From positions 737,001-801,000 of the forward strand of contig JAXHNP010000006.1 in assembly GCA_034520365.1 (NCBI GenBank): a stretch of 64,000 nucleotides of DNA, written 5' to 3'. Below, in pieces: positions 17,410 to 27,200 of the stretch. The position numbers were made by a program, and so were the translations under genes. How positions within the stretch are numbered: the first letter of the stretch is position 1; every line of letters begins with the position of its first letter. The notes under the pieces are model-generated. The model did not search any database. It had not been told where the DNA came from and was given only the letters and a program-made list of their open reading frames with translations. This stretch comes from Desulfobacterales bacterium (lineage in GTDB: Bacteria; Desulfobacterota; Desulfobacteria; Desulfobacterales; Desulfosalsimonadaceae).

Positions 17410-17467
17410 CTGTTTCGGCTGAAGTATCGACGGGATGCAGGGGGTTGTTAACGCCTTATTTGTTTAC

Positions 17468-17503
17468 AATTTGCCGCATATGGACTATTACAGGGGGCAA
17501 ATT
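17468..17503 (+). promoter_or_regulatory. Inverted repeat in the btuF leader
   Basis: AATTTGCC (17468-17475) and GGCAAATT (17496-17503) form an 8-bp perfect inverted repeat 38 bp before the btuF start. It could be an operator or a leader hairpin. No cobalamin riboswitch features are recognisable in the roughly 120 bp available. Confidence 0.4.
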
Positions 17504-17541
17504 AAGGTTTCCAATCAGTTTATATCAAGGGGTATTTGGTA

Positions 17542-18444
17542 ATGAGGCACATGGCGCATCTTTTCCGGATCACCGGCATGGGCATCGCTTTATTGCTGGC
17601 TTGTCAGCTTCCTGCCTGGGCAACCGAGATGCATTCCCTGGTGGATCAAACCGGGCGAAAGATCCGCGTGCCTCCAGCACCGCAGCGGGTGGTGGCGCTT
17701 GCGCCGAGCATAACGGAAATCCTTTTTGCCCTGGACTGCCAGGACCGGCTCAAAGGGGCCACGCGATTTTCCGATTATCCGGAAGCAGCCCAAAAGGTTC
17801 CCAAAGTGGGTTCCTATGTATACCTGGATTTGGAGAAAATCGTGGCCCTGGATCCGGATGTTTGTATTGCCATCAAAGACGGCAACCCGCGGGCGGTGAT
17901 TGACCGATTGGAATCCCTTGATATCCCTGTGTTTGCCGTAAACCCCAGGGGACTGGACACGGTGATGGCGGCTATCGGCCATATCGGTAAACTGATGGGA
18001 GCGGAAAGCCGGGCGAATGAAATTGTCGCGGACATGGAGGCCCGGATCGACGGGGTCGAATCCAAGGTGGCCCAGACCGAAAAACGGCCCCGGGTGTTTT
18101 TTCAGATCGGCATCGCACCGATTGTGTCCGCCGGCTCGGATACATTCATCCATGAGCTGATCGTAGAGGCGGGCGGGAGAAATATCGCGGGCAAATATAC
18201 ATCCTACCCCCGGTTTTCCAAGGAAGAGGTGCTGGAGCTGGCACCGGATATCCTGATTATCACATCCATGGCCCGAAAAGAGGTGTTTGATCGGGTGAAG
18301 AGGGAATGGGAGAGGTGGGATCAGATTCCGGCAGTGGCCAATGACCGGGTTCATCTGGTGGACTCCAACCTGTTTGACCGGCCCACGCCGCGGCTGGTGG
18401 ACGCGCTGGAGAAATTGGTTGAGCTGATTCATCCGGAGTTGTGA
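17542..18444 (+). CDS. btuF: Cobalamin/corrinoid ABC transporter substrate-binding protein
   Basis: A 300-residue protein with an N-terminal signal peptide (hydrophobic GMGIALLLACQLPAWA, cleavage near WATEM) and a BtuF/FhuD-type periplasmic binding fold (RVVALAPSITEILFAL, DLEKIVALDPDVCIA, SYPRFSKEEVLELAPDILI). The class binds vitamin B12 or iron-siderophore complexes. B12 is favoured by the SITEILFAL and KVGSY signatures, but substrate assignment in this class is uncertain. The ATG at 17542 has AAGGGG 9 bp upstream; an in-frame TTG two codons earlier is less likely. It is followed after 6 bp by the permease gene. Confidence 0.85.
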   Translation: MRHMAHLFRITGMGIALLLACQLPAWATEMHSLVDQTGRKIRVPPAPQRVVALAPSITEILFALDCQDRLKGATRFSDYPEAAQKVPKVGSYVYLDLEKIVALDPDVCIAIKDGNPRAVIDRLESLDIPVFAVNPRGLDTVMAAIGHIGKLMGAESRANEIVADMEARIDGVESKVAQTEKRPRVFFQIGIAPIVSAGSDTFIHELIVEAGGRNIAGKYTSYPRFSKEEVLELAPDILIITSMARKEVFDRVKREWERWDQIPAVANDRVHLVDSNLFDRPTPRLVDALEKLVELIHPEL

Positions 18445-18450
18445 TTAATC

Positions 18451-19446
18451 ATGTCGGCGGTAAGCAGGAAAATGCTTATAACCACCCTGGCCATGCTGGC
18501 GGTACTGGTTGGGGTGATGATTCTGGGCCTTGGGATGGGGTCTGCGGAAAAGGGGTTTATGTCTTTTTTAAGGGCCATGTTTTCCCCCGGAAAGGCGGAT
18601 CCCCTGCTAAGCACAATAATCTGGGAGCTCCGCTTTCCCCGGGTGATCGTGGCCGCCCTGGTGGGCGCGACCCTTTCCCTGGGCGGGCTTGTATTCCAGG
18701 CTCTGCTTCGCAACCCTCTGGCTGAACCCTATATCCTGGGCATTTCCGGCGGCTCTGCCATCGGCGCGATTATCGGCATTCTTTTGGGATTTGCCCGGTT
18801 TCCGGGCGTTAGCATACTGGCTTTTATCGGCGGCATGGGAACGCTTCTTCTGGTGCTTTTCATCGCAAGCGGCAGAACCCTGCTTAAAAAAGAGGCGCTG
18901 CTGCTGTCCGGCGTGATGGTCAATGCGTTCTGTTCCGCGGTGATCATGTTTTTGATCTCCCTTACCCAGGATTCGCGCATTCACAATATCATGTTCTGGC
19001 TGATGGGGGATCTCTCGGCGGCCGGCAGAAGCGAGGCCATGCTGATGGCCGCAATGGTGCTGCCCTGTTTTATCGTGGTATTCTGGCTGTCCAATTCCAT
19101 GAACCTGCTTCTGATGGGAAAGGAAATGGCCCACTCCATGGGCGTCAATGTCCGGCTGATCACGGTTGTGCTTCTGGTTTTGACCTCCTTTATGGTGAGT
19201 GCCACGGTTGCCAGCTGCGGGCTTGTGGCATTTGTGGGGCTGGTGATCCCGCATTTGTTCCGGCTGATTATCGGTGCGGATCACCGGGTTCTGGTGCCGG
19301 CCTGTCTTTTCGGCGGGGCCGGCTATCTGGTGCTATGCGATCTTCTGGCCCGGACCCTGCCCCAGCACGGGGAAATGCCGGCCGGGGTGATCACTGCCAT
19401 GGTGGGGGCGCCGGTATTTATTATTCTTCTGAAACGGACGGGATAA
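18451..19446 (+). CDS. btuC: BtuC/FecCD-family ABC transporter permease
   Basis: A 331-residue, strongly hydrophobic protein with about ten membrane segments. It has the family signatures RFPRVIVAALVGATLSLGG near the N-terminus, NPLAEPYILGISGGSAIGA, and GLVAFVGLVIPHLFRLIIG before the C-terminus, where it contacts the ATPase. It forms the inner-membrane channel for the corrinoid or siderophore delivered by BtuF. Its stop overlaps the btuD start by one base. Confidence 0.92.
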   Translation: MSAVSRKMLITTLAMLAVLVGVMILGLGMGSAEKGFMSFLRAMFSPGKADPLLSTIIWELRFPRVIVAALVGATLSLGGLVFQALLRNPLAEPYILGISGGSAIGAIIGILLGFARFPGVSILAFIGGMGTLLLVLFIASGRTLLKKEALLLSGVMVNAFCSAVIMFLISLTQDSRIHNIMFWLMGDLSAAGRSEAMLMAAMVLPCFIVVFWLSNSMNLLLMGKEMAHSMGVNVRLITVVLLVLTSFMVSATVASCGLVAFVGLVIPHLFRLIIGADHRVLVPACLFGGAGYLVLCDLLARTLPQHGEMPAGVITAMVGAPVFIILLKRTG

Positions 19447-20255
19447 TGGCACCTTCGGTGGATGTAAAAAAATTGGCGTATGCCTATGAAGACAGCCGGG
19501 TACTTGAGGATTTATCATTTTCCGTGGGCCAGGGCGAATTTTTTGTGGTGATTGGGCCGAACGGGTCCGGAAAAACCACTCTGATGAAGCTGATTGCCGG
19601 GCTGCTGAAGGCCCAACGGGCCGCCATCCGAATTATGGGCCAAGATATCCGCTCCTACGGCAGAAAGGCTCTGGCCCGCCGGATTGCCTTTGTGCCCCAG
19701 CAGATGCCCATGGATTTTCCCTTCACTGTGGCGGGTGTCGTGCTTTTCGGCCGCGCCCCGCATTTAGGCACCTTTGGCCTGGAGTCCAAAGAGGATCGGC
19801 AGCAGGCGGAACAGGCCATGGCGTTTACGGAAGTGGATCATCTGGCCGGACGCCGGATGGATCAGTTAAGCGGGGGCGAGCGGCAGCGGGTGTTTATCGC
19901 CCGGGCCATCTGTCAGGCACCGCAAATCATGATACTTGACGAGCCGACCGCAGCGCTTGATATTGCCCATCAGATGCGGATTATGGATTTAATGGAGAAG
20001 ATGAAGCAGGAAAAGGGCATCACTGTGCTCATGGTCTCCCATGACGTTAACCTGGCGGCCATGTATGCGGATACCTTGCTGCTCTTGAAAAACGGCAGGC
20101 TGGCAGAATGGGGGCCGCCGGGCCAGGTGCTCGCCTATGAAACCCTTGAGCCGGTCTACGGCTGCCCGCTGCTGGTGGATGAAAGCCCGCTGGGCGAGCT
20201 GCCGCGGGTAACCCCCGTGCCGGGGCGCTATATTATTGAGGAGCTGGTGAAATAG
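19446..20255 (+). CDS. btuD: BtuD/FecE-family ABC transporter ATPase
   Basis: A 269-residue protein with Walker A GPNGSGKTT (about residues 37-45), Q-loop VPQQMPMDF, signature LSGGERQRV, Walker B IMILDEPTAALD and switch His in MVSHDVN. The ATG at 19446 overlaps the btuC stop; a longer frame starting at 19335 would lie inside btuC. With btuF and btuC it makes a complete importer. The gene ends at a long hairpin shared with the convergent YcaO gene. Confidence 0.93.
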   Translation: MAPSVDVKKLAYAYEDSRVLEDLSFSVGQGEFFVVIGPNGSGKTTLMKLIAGLLKAQRAAIRIMGQDIRSYGRKALARRIAFVPQQMPMDFPFTVAGVVLFGRAPHLGTFGLESKEDRQQAEQAMAFTEVDHLAGRRMDQLSGGERQRVFIARAICQAPQIMILDEPTAALDIAHQMRIMDLMEKMKQEKGITVLMVSHDVNLAAMYADTLLLLKNGRLAEWGPPGQVLAYETLEPVYGCPLLVDESPLGELPRVTPVPGRYIIEELVK

Positions 20256-20271
20256 GTATTAGGTATTGGGT

Positions 20272-20325
20272 ATTAGGTATTAGGTGGGTAGGTGTTGTGC
20301 CAACACCTAACACCTAATACCTAAT
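20272..20325. terminator. Long hairpin between convergent btuD and YcaO genes
   Basis: Heptamer-like ATTAGGT units form a left arm at 20272-20297 and a right arm at 20301-20325 that pair almost perfectly (one bulge, loop TGC). It could terminate both transcripts. The right arm also supplies the last codons and the stop of the YcaO gene, and there is no T-tract. Confidence 0.55.
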
Positions 20326-22050
20326 CCCCAATTTCTCCAGATTCTCCCGGGCAAACCCGATTTCCGGATCAATGCTCAAAGCAATCTGGTAATAGGCGAT
20401 GGCGGTCTCCGCATCCCCCAACTCCCGGTAATTGGTGGCGATGTTGGCGTAATCAATGGCGGAATTGGGGTTCAGGCGGATCACCTGCTCAAAACTATGT
20501 ATGGCCTTTTGGTGCTCGCCCAGTTTGAAATAGCAGAATCCCATCAGGTTATAAATATCGGTTCGCTCCGCATCCCATTGAATCCCCTGGTAAAGCACGT
20601 CAAGGGCCTCTTCATAGGCGCCCGAGGTTTTTAAGCAGACCCCCATGTAGGAATAGATGCTGGGAATATCCTGCGGATCCGGTTCCAGGTCACGGGCGGC
20701 CTGAAAATGCGAAAGGGCGGCTTCAGGCTGGTCCAGGGCAAGAAAGCAGGTGCCCAGATAGAATTTGATGTAGTATCTGCTGGGCAGCTTCTGGTCAATC
20801 CATTCAAGCCGCTTAACAGCCGCGTGCGGGGGATATTTTTCCGTGATCAGCTTGCCGCAGAACATGGCGATACTCGTGGCTTGCGCCCGCTCCCGGAAAT
20901 GGGCGCCCGGGATCAGGGTATAAAAGGCCGGGATGTGAAGCTCCGGATGGGCGGTCGGAATGGTGATGACCGGCATATCTTTTTTTGAAAGCGCGGCCAC
21001 ACAGTTTTTGATTTCAGTTTTCATATTATTATTCGAAATATCCGGCAGGTCGGCGAGATTTATACGTTTTGCCGGATGGGTAATATACCGGGCCTCATCC
21101 AAAGTTTTTAGTTTCGGCAGGCCGGAGGCCACATAGTTTGAGCCGGTATTAAAGTCGCCGCCCAGCTGGGCGGTTTCCGACAAGGCCCGGGAGAGGGCTT
21201 TTTCCGGATTCGGCGTGGTGCCGGCGGTCCATACGATTTCGCTTTTCTCCGGATGCGTTGCCGGGTCATGGGCCAAAACCCCGACCGTGGGGATTCCCAT
21301 GTCCAGGGTAAAGTCCGACAAATAGAGCGAAATCCCGTTTCGATGGAATTTTTCCAGAAGCCCGCGCCCCACCGGATCAGCGGCGGATGCCGGATTAATG
21401 GCCGGCACCGGGATTTTCTCCCGGCAGATCAGGGCGGAGACATGACGCTCCACGATTTCACAGATGCCCTGGCACAGGGCTTCTTCCACGCAGTTGCCCG
21501 CAGATGTGCCGTTAAACGCGTTTATGGCAAAAAACCAGTCAAACGGGACCAGCATCTCCCGGTTATTTGTGAAATCATGGCCCCGGGTCCATTTCAGGGA
21601 AAGTTCGGAAAAAATTTCCCTGGCAATATCCCGATCCACCGTATCATCGTGGACCGAGCGGGCGATCATTTCAAATGGAAGGGCGCTCTCCCGGATATTT
21701 TCATAAGTGTCCATGATGAAATTGTCCGGATTTTCCGCAAAACTATAGATGGAAAATCGCTCCACCAGCTCCATCACGGCACTGGCTTCAGCCTGGGCCG
21801 GGGTGGCGCCTTTTCCCATCTGTTTGGCCGTGCCGGTCAGCCGGGCCGCATCCGATCCGCAGACACTGAAAAACACCGGAATGTCCAGCCGGCCGTTATC
21901 GATCCGCACGGTTTCGGCCAGGATATCCAGATCCAGTTGAGCGAATTTTTCCTTCACCCGGCGGACGGTTTCCGCCGGCGGGACGGATTTATCCTGGTCT
22001 TCTGTGGACTTTTTATATGCATCGTTTAGGGTTAATACATGTTTATGCAA
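20314..22050 (-). CDS. YcaO-domain protein with C-terminal TPR repeats
   Basis: A 578-residue protein. The YcaO ATP-binding motifs are present as AEASAVMELVERFS (about residue 86) and EALCQGICEIVERHV (about residue 188), with NTGSNYVASGL further on. Residues from about 425 onward form tandem TPRs (YYIKFYLGTCFLALDQPEAA, YNLMGFCYFKLGEHQKAI, YANIATNYRELGDAETAI). YcaO enzymes activate peptide amides with ATP to form azolines, amidines or thioamides. Total length and a helical C-terminal half resemble E. coli YcaO, which supports RimO-dependent methylthiolation of ribosomal protein S12. No precursor peptide or TfuA gene is adjacent. The last residues come from a repeat. Confidence 0.88.
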   Translation of the reverse strand: MHKHVLTLNDAYKKSTEDQDKSVPPAETVRRVKEKFAQLDLDILAETVRIDNGRLDIPVFFSVCGSDAARLTGTAKQMGKGATPAQAEASAVMELVERFSIYSFAENPDNFIMDTYENIRESALPFEMIARSVHDDTVDRDIAREIFSELSLKWTRGHDFTNNREMLVPFDWFFAINAFNGTSAGNCVEEALCQGICEIVERHVSALICREKIPVPAINPASAADPVGRGLLEKFHRNGISLYLSDFTLDMGIPTVGVLAHDPATHPEKSEIVWTAGTTPNPEKALSRALSETAQLGGDFNTGSNYVASGLPKLKTLDEARYITHPAKRINLADLPDISNNNMKTEIKNCVAALSKKDMPVITIPTAHPELHIPAFYTLIPGAHFRERAQATSIAMFCGKLITEKYPPHAAVKRLEWIDQKLPSRYYIKFYLGTCFLALDQPEAALSHFQAARDLEPDPQDIPSIYSYMGVCLKTSGAYEEALDVLYQGIQWDAERTDIYNLMGFCYFKLGEHQKAIHSFEQVIRLNPNSAIDYANIATNYRELGDAETAIAYYQIALSIDPEIGFARENLEKLGIRY

Positions 22051-22092
22051 TGGGTTTGTATTCCTTCCTGTTGCTTATCCGTCTTACTGATT

Positions 22093-22175
22093 CGTACTCG
22101 TAATCGTACTCGTAATCGGCTTTTAATTTTTTAGTTTCGATTACGAGTACGAGAACCGTCCCGCTGGCGCGGGAC
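22093..22175. repeat. TACTCGTAATCG repeats and GC hairpin
   Basis: Two overlapping copies of TCGTACTCGTAATCG (22092-22118) face an inverted copy at 22139-22154, giving a roughly 15-bp-stem hairpin. A second hairpin, GTCCCGC/GCGGGAC, follows at 22158-22175. They lie upstream of the YcaO gene on its strand, so they could be part of its leader. This and the next two entries account for the 404-bp gap 22051-22454. Confidence 0.6.
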
Positions 22176-22189
22176 TGAGTACGATTAAA

Positions 22190-22414
22190 TTACTTAGAAG
22201 TATTCCCCCAGGCCGTTGCCCGGGACCGAGCTACAAAGTAAATTTAAAGGCACTGAGGCACGATAAATTTGTTCTGTCTATTTTTCAGGCGGGCACGGTG
22301 GCCCGCCCTACGAATGGGGAAAAACCCGATCCATCGTAGGGTCGGCCACCGTGCCGACCATAAATTATTGATTTAATTAATCTAATACCTAATACCCGTG
22401 AAGTTACTTAGAAG
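22190..22414. repeat. Composite repeat, copy 1 (with REP pair and one TIR)
   Basis: A block bounded by the exact 11-mer TTACTTAGAAG at 22190-22200 and 22404-22414. It contains CCGGGACCGAG, GGCACTGAGG, a left TIR (CACGATAAATTTGTTCT, 22259-22275), REP hairpins 22288-22311 (minus) and 22336-22359 (plus), then CATAAATTATTGATTT and TAATACC units. The same order occurs at 60261-60552. The right-hand TIR is absent in both, so an already truncated element has been copied as part of a larger unit. Confidence 0.75.
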
Positions 22415-22449
22415 AACCCTGAACCCTGAACCCTGAACCCTGAACCCTG
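22415..22449. repeat. Tandem heptamer AACCCTG x5
   Basis: Five uninterrupted AACCCTG units just downstream of the acyl-CoA ligase stop. The same heptamer recurs at 36267-36309 and 40727-40770. Confidence 0.9.
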
Positions 22450-22454
22450 CCTCC

Positions 22455-24122
22455 TTATTTGGCCAACTCGGCTTCCCTCAATTTCCGCCGCAGGATTTTA
22501 CCCACTGTGCTCTTGGGGAGTTCATCGATGAACTCAATCTGTTTGGGCACCTTATAGGGCGCCAGATGTTCCTTGCAGTATTGGATCACTTCTTCTTCGG
22601 TCAGGGTTTCGTCTTTTTTGGTGACAATAAAGGCTTTGACGGTTTCGCCCCGGTACTTGTCCGGTATGCCGATGGTGCAGGCCTCAAGGATTTTCGGGTG
22701 GTCAAAGAGCACGTTGTCCAGCTCAATGGGATAGACATTATATCCCCCGGCAATGATCATATCCTTTTTCCGGTCCACAATGGTGAGATAGCCGTCTTCA
22801 TCGAACCGGCCGATATCGCCGCTGTAAAACCAGCCGTCTTTTAACACGGCCCGGGTCTCCTCCGGCTTTTTGTAATAGCCCCTCATCACCTGGGGGCCTT
22901 TAATGGTGATCTCGCCGACCTCCCCGAGCGCTACCTCGGTCTCCCCGGTTTCCACATCCATGAGCCTGACATCCGTGTCCGGCACCGGACAGCCCACAGT
23001 GCCGGGTTTTATTTTGCCGCCCCACGGCGTGACGGTCACGATGGGCGAGTTTTCCGTGGATCCGTATACCTCGCACATATCCGCGCCGGTCAGATCCTTT
23101 AAATCGCGGATGGTATCTGCCGCAAGCGGCGCGGCCCCGGAAAAAAAGCCTTTGATGGAGGAAAGATCCATTTTTCGGAATTCGGGCTCGGCCAAGAGTC
23201 CCACGAAAATGGTGGGCACCCCGGGAAGGAATGTGGGCTTGAATTTTTTGATCATTTTGATGTTGATGGCCGGTTCCGGCCGGGGGACCAGGATGATTTC
23301 ATAGGCCTGCCAAAGGCAGTAGTTCTGAATGGCGGTAAATCCCGCGGAGTGAAAGACGGGGAAGTTGCCGACCAGCCGCTCCGTGCCGGGCTTTAGTTCC
23401 GGAAACCACGCCTCAAACTGCTGCACGTTGGCGCTTAAGTTGGCGTGAGTAAGCATCACGCCCTTGCTTTTGCCGGTGGTGCCGCCGGTATAGAGCAGCG
23501 CCCCGATCTCGTCCCAGTGACTTTGCTCTTCTACCGGCGTGTCCGGGTAGCGTGAGATGACTTTCCGAAAGGAAAAGATGTCATCTGCCATGGGCATTTT
23601 TCGGTACATCTCCCGTTTGGCCAGGGGAAACAACTGCTTCAAGGGAAACGGCAGATAGTCATTGATGTTGCAGGCAATAATGTTTTCAATCTGTGTTTGA
23701 TCTCTGATTTTTTCAATCCTTGGAAGCAGCAGGGAAAGCGTAACCAGGAGCCTGGCATCGGAATCATTGAGCTGATAGGCGAGTTCGCGTTCGGTGTAGA
23801 GCGGGTTGTTCTGGACGGTCACTGCGCCGATCCGGAAGATGGCGTAGTTGGCGATCACGACCTGGGGGATGTTGGGCAGGCAGACCGCCACCTTGTCCCC
23901 GGGCTGGATGCCGCAGTCGCTCAATGCGCGGGCAAAAGCATTCACCAGGCGGTCAAGTGCCGCATAAGTGATGCGTTTGCCCATGTAGTTTAAAGCGGTG
24001 TGGTTGGGAAAGTTTTGGGCGGAGCGGGAAAGGGCGGCGGAAACGGTTCGCTGTTCATAGTCCAGATAAGGCTTAACACCCTTGGCATAGGACTTATGCC
24101 AGAGTTTTTCTACGGCCATCAT
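22455..24122 (-). CDS. Long-chain fatty-acid--CoA ligase (AMP-forming)
   Basis: A 555-residue adenylate-forming enzyme with the P-loop-like LLYTGGTTGKSKGVMLTH, VYGSTENSPIV, the GWFYSGDIGRFDEDGYLTIVDRKKDMI core motif, and the catalytic Lys region PKSTVGKILRRKLR near the C-terminus. It activates a fatty or related carboxylic acid to its CoA thioester at the cytoplasmic side of the membrane. Overall it resembles FadD-type ligases; the exact chain length is not readable. Two in-frame ATGs are adjacent (24122, 24119). It is co-directional with the GlmS-like gene, 98 bp downstream of it. Confidence 0.92.
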   Translation of the reverse strand: MMAVEKLWHKSYAKGVKPYLDYEQRTVSAALSRSAQNFPNHTALNYMGKRITYAALDRLVNAFARALSDCGIQPGDKVAVCLPNIPQVVIANYAIFRIGAVTVQNNPLYTERELAYQLNDSDARLLVTLSLLLPRIEKIRDQTQIENIIACNINDYLPFPLKQLFPLAKREMYRKMPMADDIFSFRKVISRYPDTPVEEQSHWDEIGALLYTGGTTGKSKGVMLTHANLSANVQQFEAWFPELKPGTERLVGNFPVFHSAGFTAIQNYCLWQAYEIILVPRPEPAINIKMIKKFKPTFLPGVPTIFVGLLAEPEFRKMDLSSIKGFFSGAAPLAADTIRDLKDLTGADMCEVYGSTENSPIVTVTPWGGKIKPGTVGCPVPDTDVRLMDVETGETEVALGEVGEITIKGPQVMRGYYKKPEETRAVLKDGWFYSGDIGRFDEDGYLTIVDRKKDMIIAGGYNVYPIELDNVLFDHPKILEACTIGIPDKYRGETVKAFIVTKKDETLTEEEVIQYCKEHLAPYKVPKQIEFIDELPKSTVGKILRRKLREAELAK

Positions 24123-24220
24123 GGGCCTCCAGACGCATGAATGGTTAGTGGACCAGATGCGTTAGTAAAAAATCCGTCTGTTTTTGAACGGCATCCGCAA
24201 ACGCATCCCCCTTGTATAAA

Positions 24221-27200
24221 TCAAAGTCTCGAGACAAGCATCTCGCTTACCTTTTCCGCAGACCGGCCGAAGAGTTCCGGCATGTCGAGAAGCTCAAGGA
24301 ATTTGTCCTCCCACTGGATATTGTTTTCCTGGACCAGGTTCTTGATGTGCTCGTGCTTGCCGCCTAAGGCCTTGACTTTGGCGGTAAGATCCACCTGCTC
24401 CTTAAAAGCGATTTCAAGGAGCATCAGGTGTTCGATGGTATTCGGCCGGTTGGGATCGGTGGATATAACCGGAATGATCAGAATGCTCCGGTCGTCCTTT
24501 CGGCCTTTGCCGATGTAGACATTGCCCTGCCGGACGATGATTTTTTTGGTGCCCTTAAGCGTCTGATCCGTCTCGGACCGGGATGGGATGGCACTGGAGG
24601 TGCCCTCTTTTTTAATGATCCGGATGCGGGTCTCCTCGGTTGGCTCGCCCAGCAGGTTGATGCCGGATATCTGGTAAAGGGTCAGGCCCTTGATATCATC
24701 AATAATCCGCTGCAAATTCCGGAGTACCATGATGTTTGAGATGGAGAGCTGGGCAATGCCGAAGCCGTGTGCGCCGAGCACATCAAAGAGCAGCCCCTCG
24801 GCCTTTTCCTCGATCCGGCTGGTGCCCACGGTCACGGTTTTGGCCTGGTGCTTGATGGCATCCACCGGCCGCGCCAGGCAGTTGATCGCCTCGCCCAGGG
24901 ATTCGAAGAGTTTCTCAAACATGTTTTTGGCCGTGCCCTTTACCCCGAAATCGATTTCAAAATCAGAGAGCGGCAGACGGCCGGCCAGATATTTAAGCAA
25001 AAGGGTCAGGTTGGTGGCCCCTTTAATGCCAAGCGGGGAGGGCAGTTCATTATTGGTCTGTTTTTTGCGGAACTCCGTATAAAACTGAATGATTTTTTCC
25101 CGGAAGCTCTTTTCCAGGGCGATTTCAAATATATCCATATCCGCTTCGGTCAGGCGGTTGATGGTCTCCTGCAGGTCCTGCCGGAAGTCATAGAGAAAGC
25201 GGGAGCCCTCATTAATGGCAAGGGCCGCATAGTAGCCCCAGATATGGCCCACCAGGGTATTTAGGATCGGCGCAAAATGTTCGCTCGCAGACGGCACATG
25301 GATGACATCCGATGCATAGGGATCAAACCGGTCCTCATGTTCATCGGCAATAACAATCGGCAGGGCCTTATGGGAGCGGAAGATGGCCGTGTCCTTGATG
25401 ATATCCCCGATAACGCTCCGCCGCGTGCCGGCGGCGCAGACAAATATCAGCGGCTCGGAGGAGAGATCGATATGTTTTTTATCCTCCACAAAGTCAGAGG
25501 AAATGGTTTTATAGCAGAGCTCGCTCAGCTTGATCCGGATTTCATCCGCCGCGGATTTGTTCGGCCCGCTCCCGACCGCCGCCCAGTAGGTGCGCTGGAT
25601 CGCCAGGCGCCGGGCAGAGGTTTGAATCCGGTGGCGGGCGGCCAGCACCTTCTCCATTTTTTCTGGGATTTCAAGCATCTGCCTGATCTCCTGGGAGATG
25701 AAGGCCTCGTTGCGCCGGCGGGTCAGCTGGGTAAAATACAGGCCCAGAAGGGCCCCGGCAATGATCTGGGAATAAAAGGCCTTGGTAGAGGCCACCGACA
25801 TTTCAATATCCCGGCCGGAGCTGGTATACACCACGCCGTCCACTTTAAAGGTCAGATCCGAATCCCGGCGGTTGACAATGGCAATCGCCCAGGCGCCCAG
25901 CTGCTTCATCATATCCACGGTCCGGTTGGTGTCCGTGGTGGTGCCGGACTGGCTGATGGGGATCAAGAGGGTTTCATTCAGATGGTCGGTTTCGCTGATA
26001 ACTCCGCTTAGCTCCGAGGATTTTAAGGCATCCACCTGAAGGGTCGGGTCGTTTAAATAAAACCGCAGGATGTTCGCGCACACCTGGGCGGCTACGCCGG
26101 CCGTGCCCTGGCCGATGAATAGAATCCGGCGGATGGCATCGGCTTTAAGTGCAGACACCAGCGCATCCGGCACCATGGAGCCATCCAGGGTCAAAACGTA
26201 CCGGGAGCCGCCGTTTTCAATAATCTTCCATCGGTTTTCAAGGGTTTTTCGGACCGAGACCGGGGACTCCATAATTTCTTTCAGAAAATAGTGGCTGAAA
26301 TGCTGCCGGTCGATATCCCTTGAGGTAAGCGGAGTTTTTCGGATATCCGCTTCAGTCAGGGCAATCGGCGTGCCGTCGTAGAATATGGCCTGAACCCCGT
26401 CCAGTCCGCCGGCTGATGCCTGGTCGATGACAAATATCTGGCCGTAAACCGGCTGGCCGGCATCACTATAGCGGGGGGTGCCGCCGTCGAGTTTCAGGTA
26501 TTCCGAGGTCTCCTCCACCAGGCCGTAGATTTCTGAGGACGGGATGTAGTGGTCCCCGGCAAGCCCCACGAATATGGCCTGACCGCTCCCCTTTAGCGCC
26601 AGAAAGAGTTTGCCCGGGGCCAGGTCCGTGTGCATGGATATGGCGTGCGAGCCTTCAAAATCATTGACCGCCAGACGAAAAGCGGTTTCAATGGGATATC
26701 CTCGCGAAAGATAGGATTGAATGTGCACCGGAATGATCTTGGTATCACAGCTGATTTCGTCGGGTATCTGTATGCCGCGGGCAAAATACCCGGCTTTGAT
26801 GGTCTGGTAGTTGTCGATATCGCCGTTTAAGCAGACATGGATGATACCGGCGGCATCCGGGGAGTCGGGCAGTGTGCGGTTGTCCACCGGATGGCAGTTG
26901 GCCTCATTGATGGCGCCGACAGACGCCCACCGGGTATGGGCGGAGACGGTATGATAGAGAAACGGCCGGGAAAGCACCTGCTTTAGTATCGGGTCATCCG
27001 TTATCTGGCCGCGGATAAAGGAAATGTTTTCCCCCAGACCGCCGATTTCCGCAGCCACCTTATAGGTAATGGCAAGCGAAACCTGTTTTTCGGGCGTTTC
27101 CCGGCGGGTCTCATTTACAGAAATGGCCTGGTTGGTCAGTATATGAAAGCTCTGGCGGGAATTGAAATCCGCTGTCAGGCCGGCGGCTGCGATCTCTTCT

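Noticed and set aside
17420-17541. Cobalamin riboswitch before btuF
   Set aside because: The leader is too short, and I cannot find the conserved B12 box; only a small inverted repeat is seen.
21253-22029. A 258-codon plus-strand frame opposite the YcaO gene
   Set aside because: Antisense shadow of a gene with clear YcaO and TPR motifs; the frame is Arg/Gly/His-rich with no recognised pattern.
22415-22449. CRISPR-like array
   Set aside because: The heptamers are contiguous with no spacers, and there are no cas genes in the window.
25277-26011. A 244-codon plus-strand frame opposite the GlmS-like gene
   Set aside because: Antisense shadow; the minus-strand frame has SIS and glutaminase motifs.
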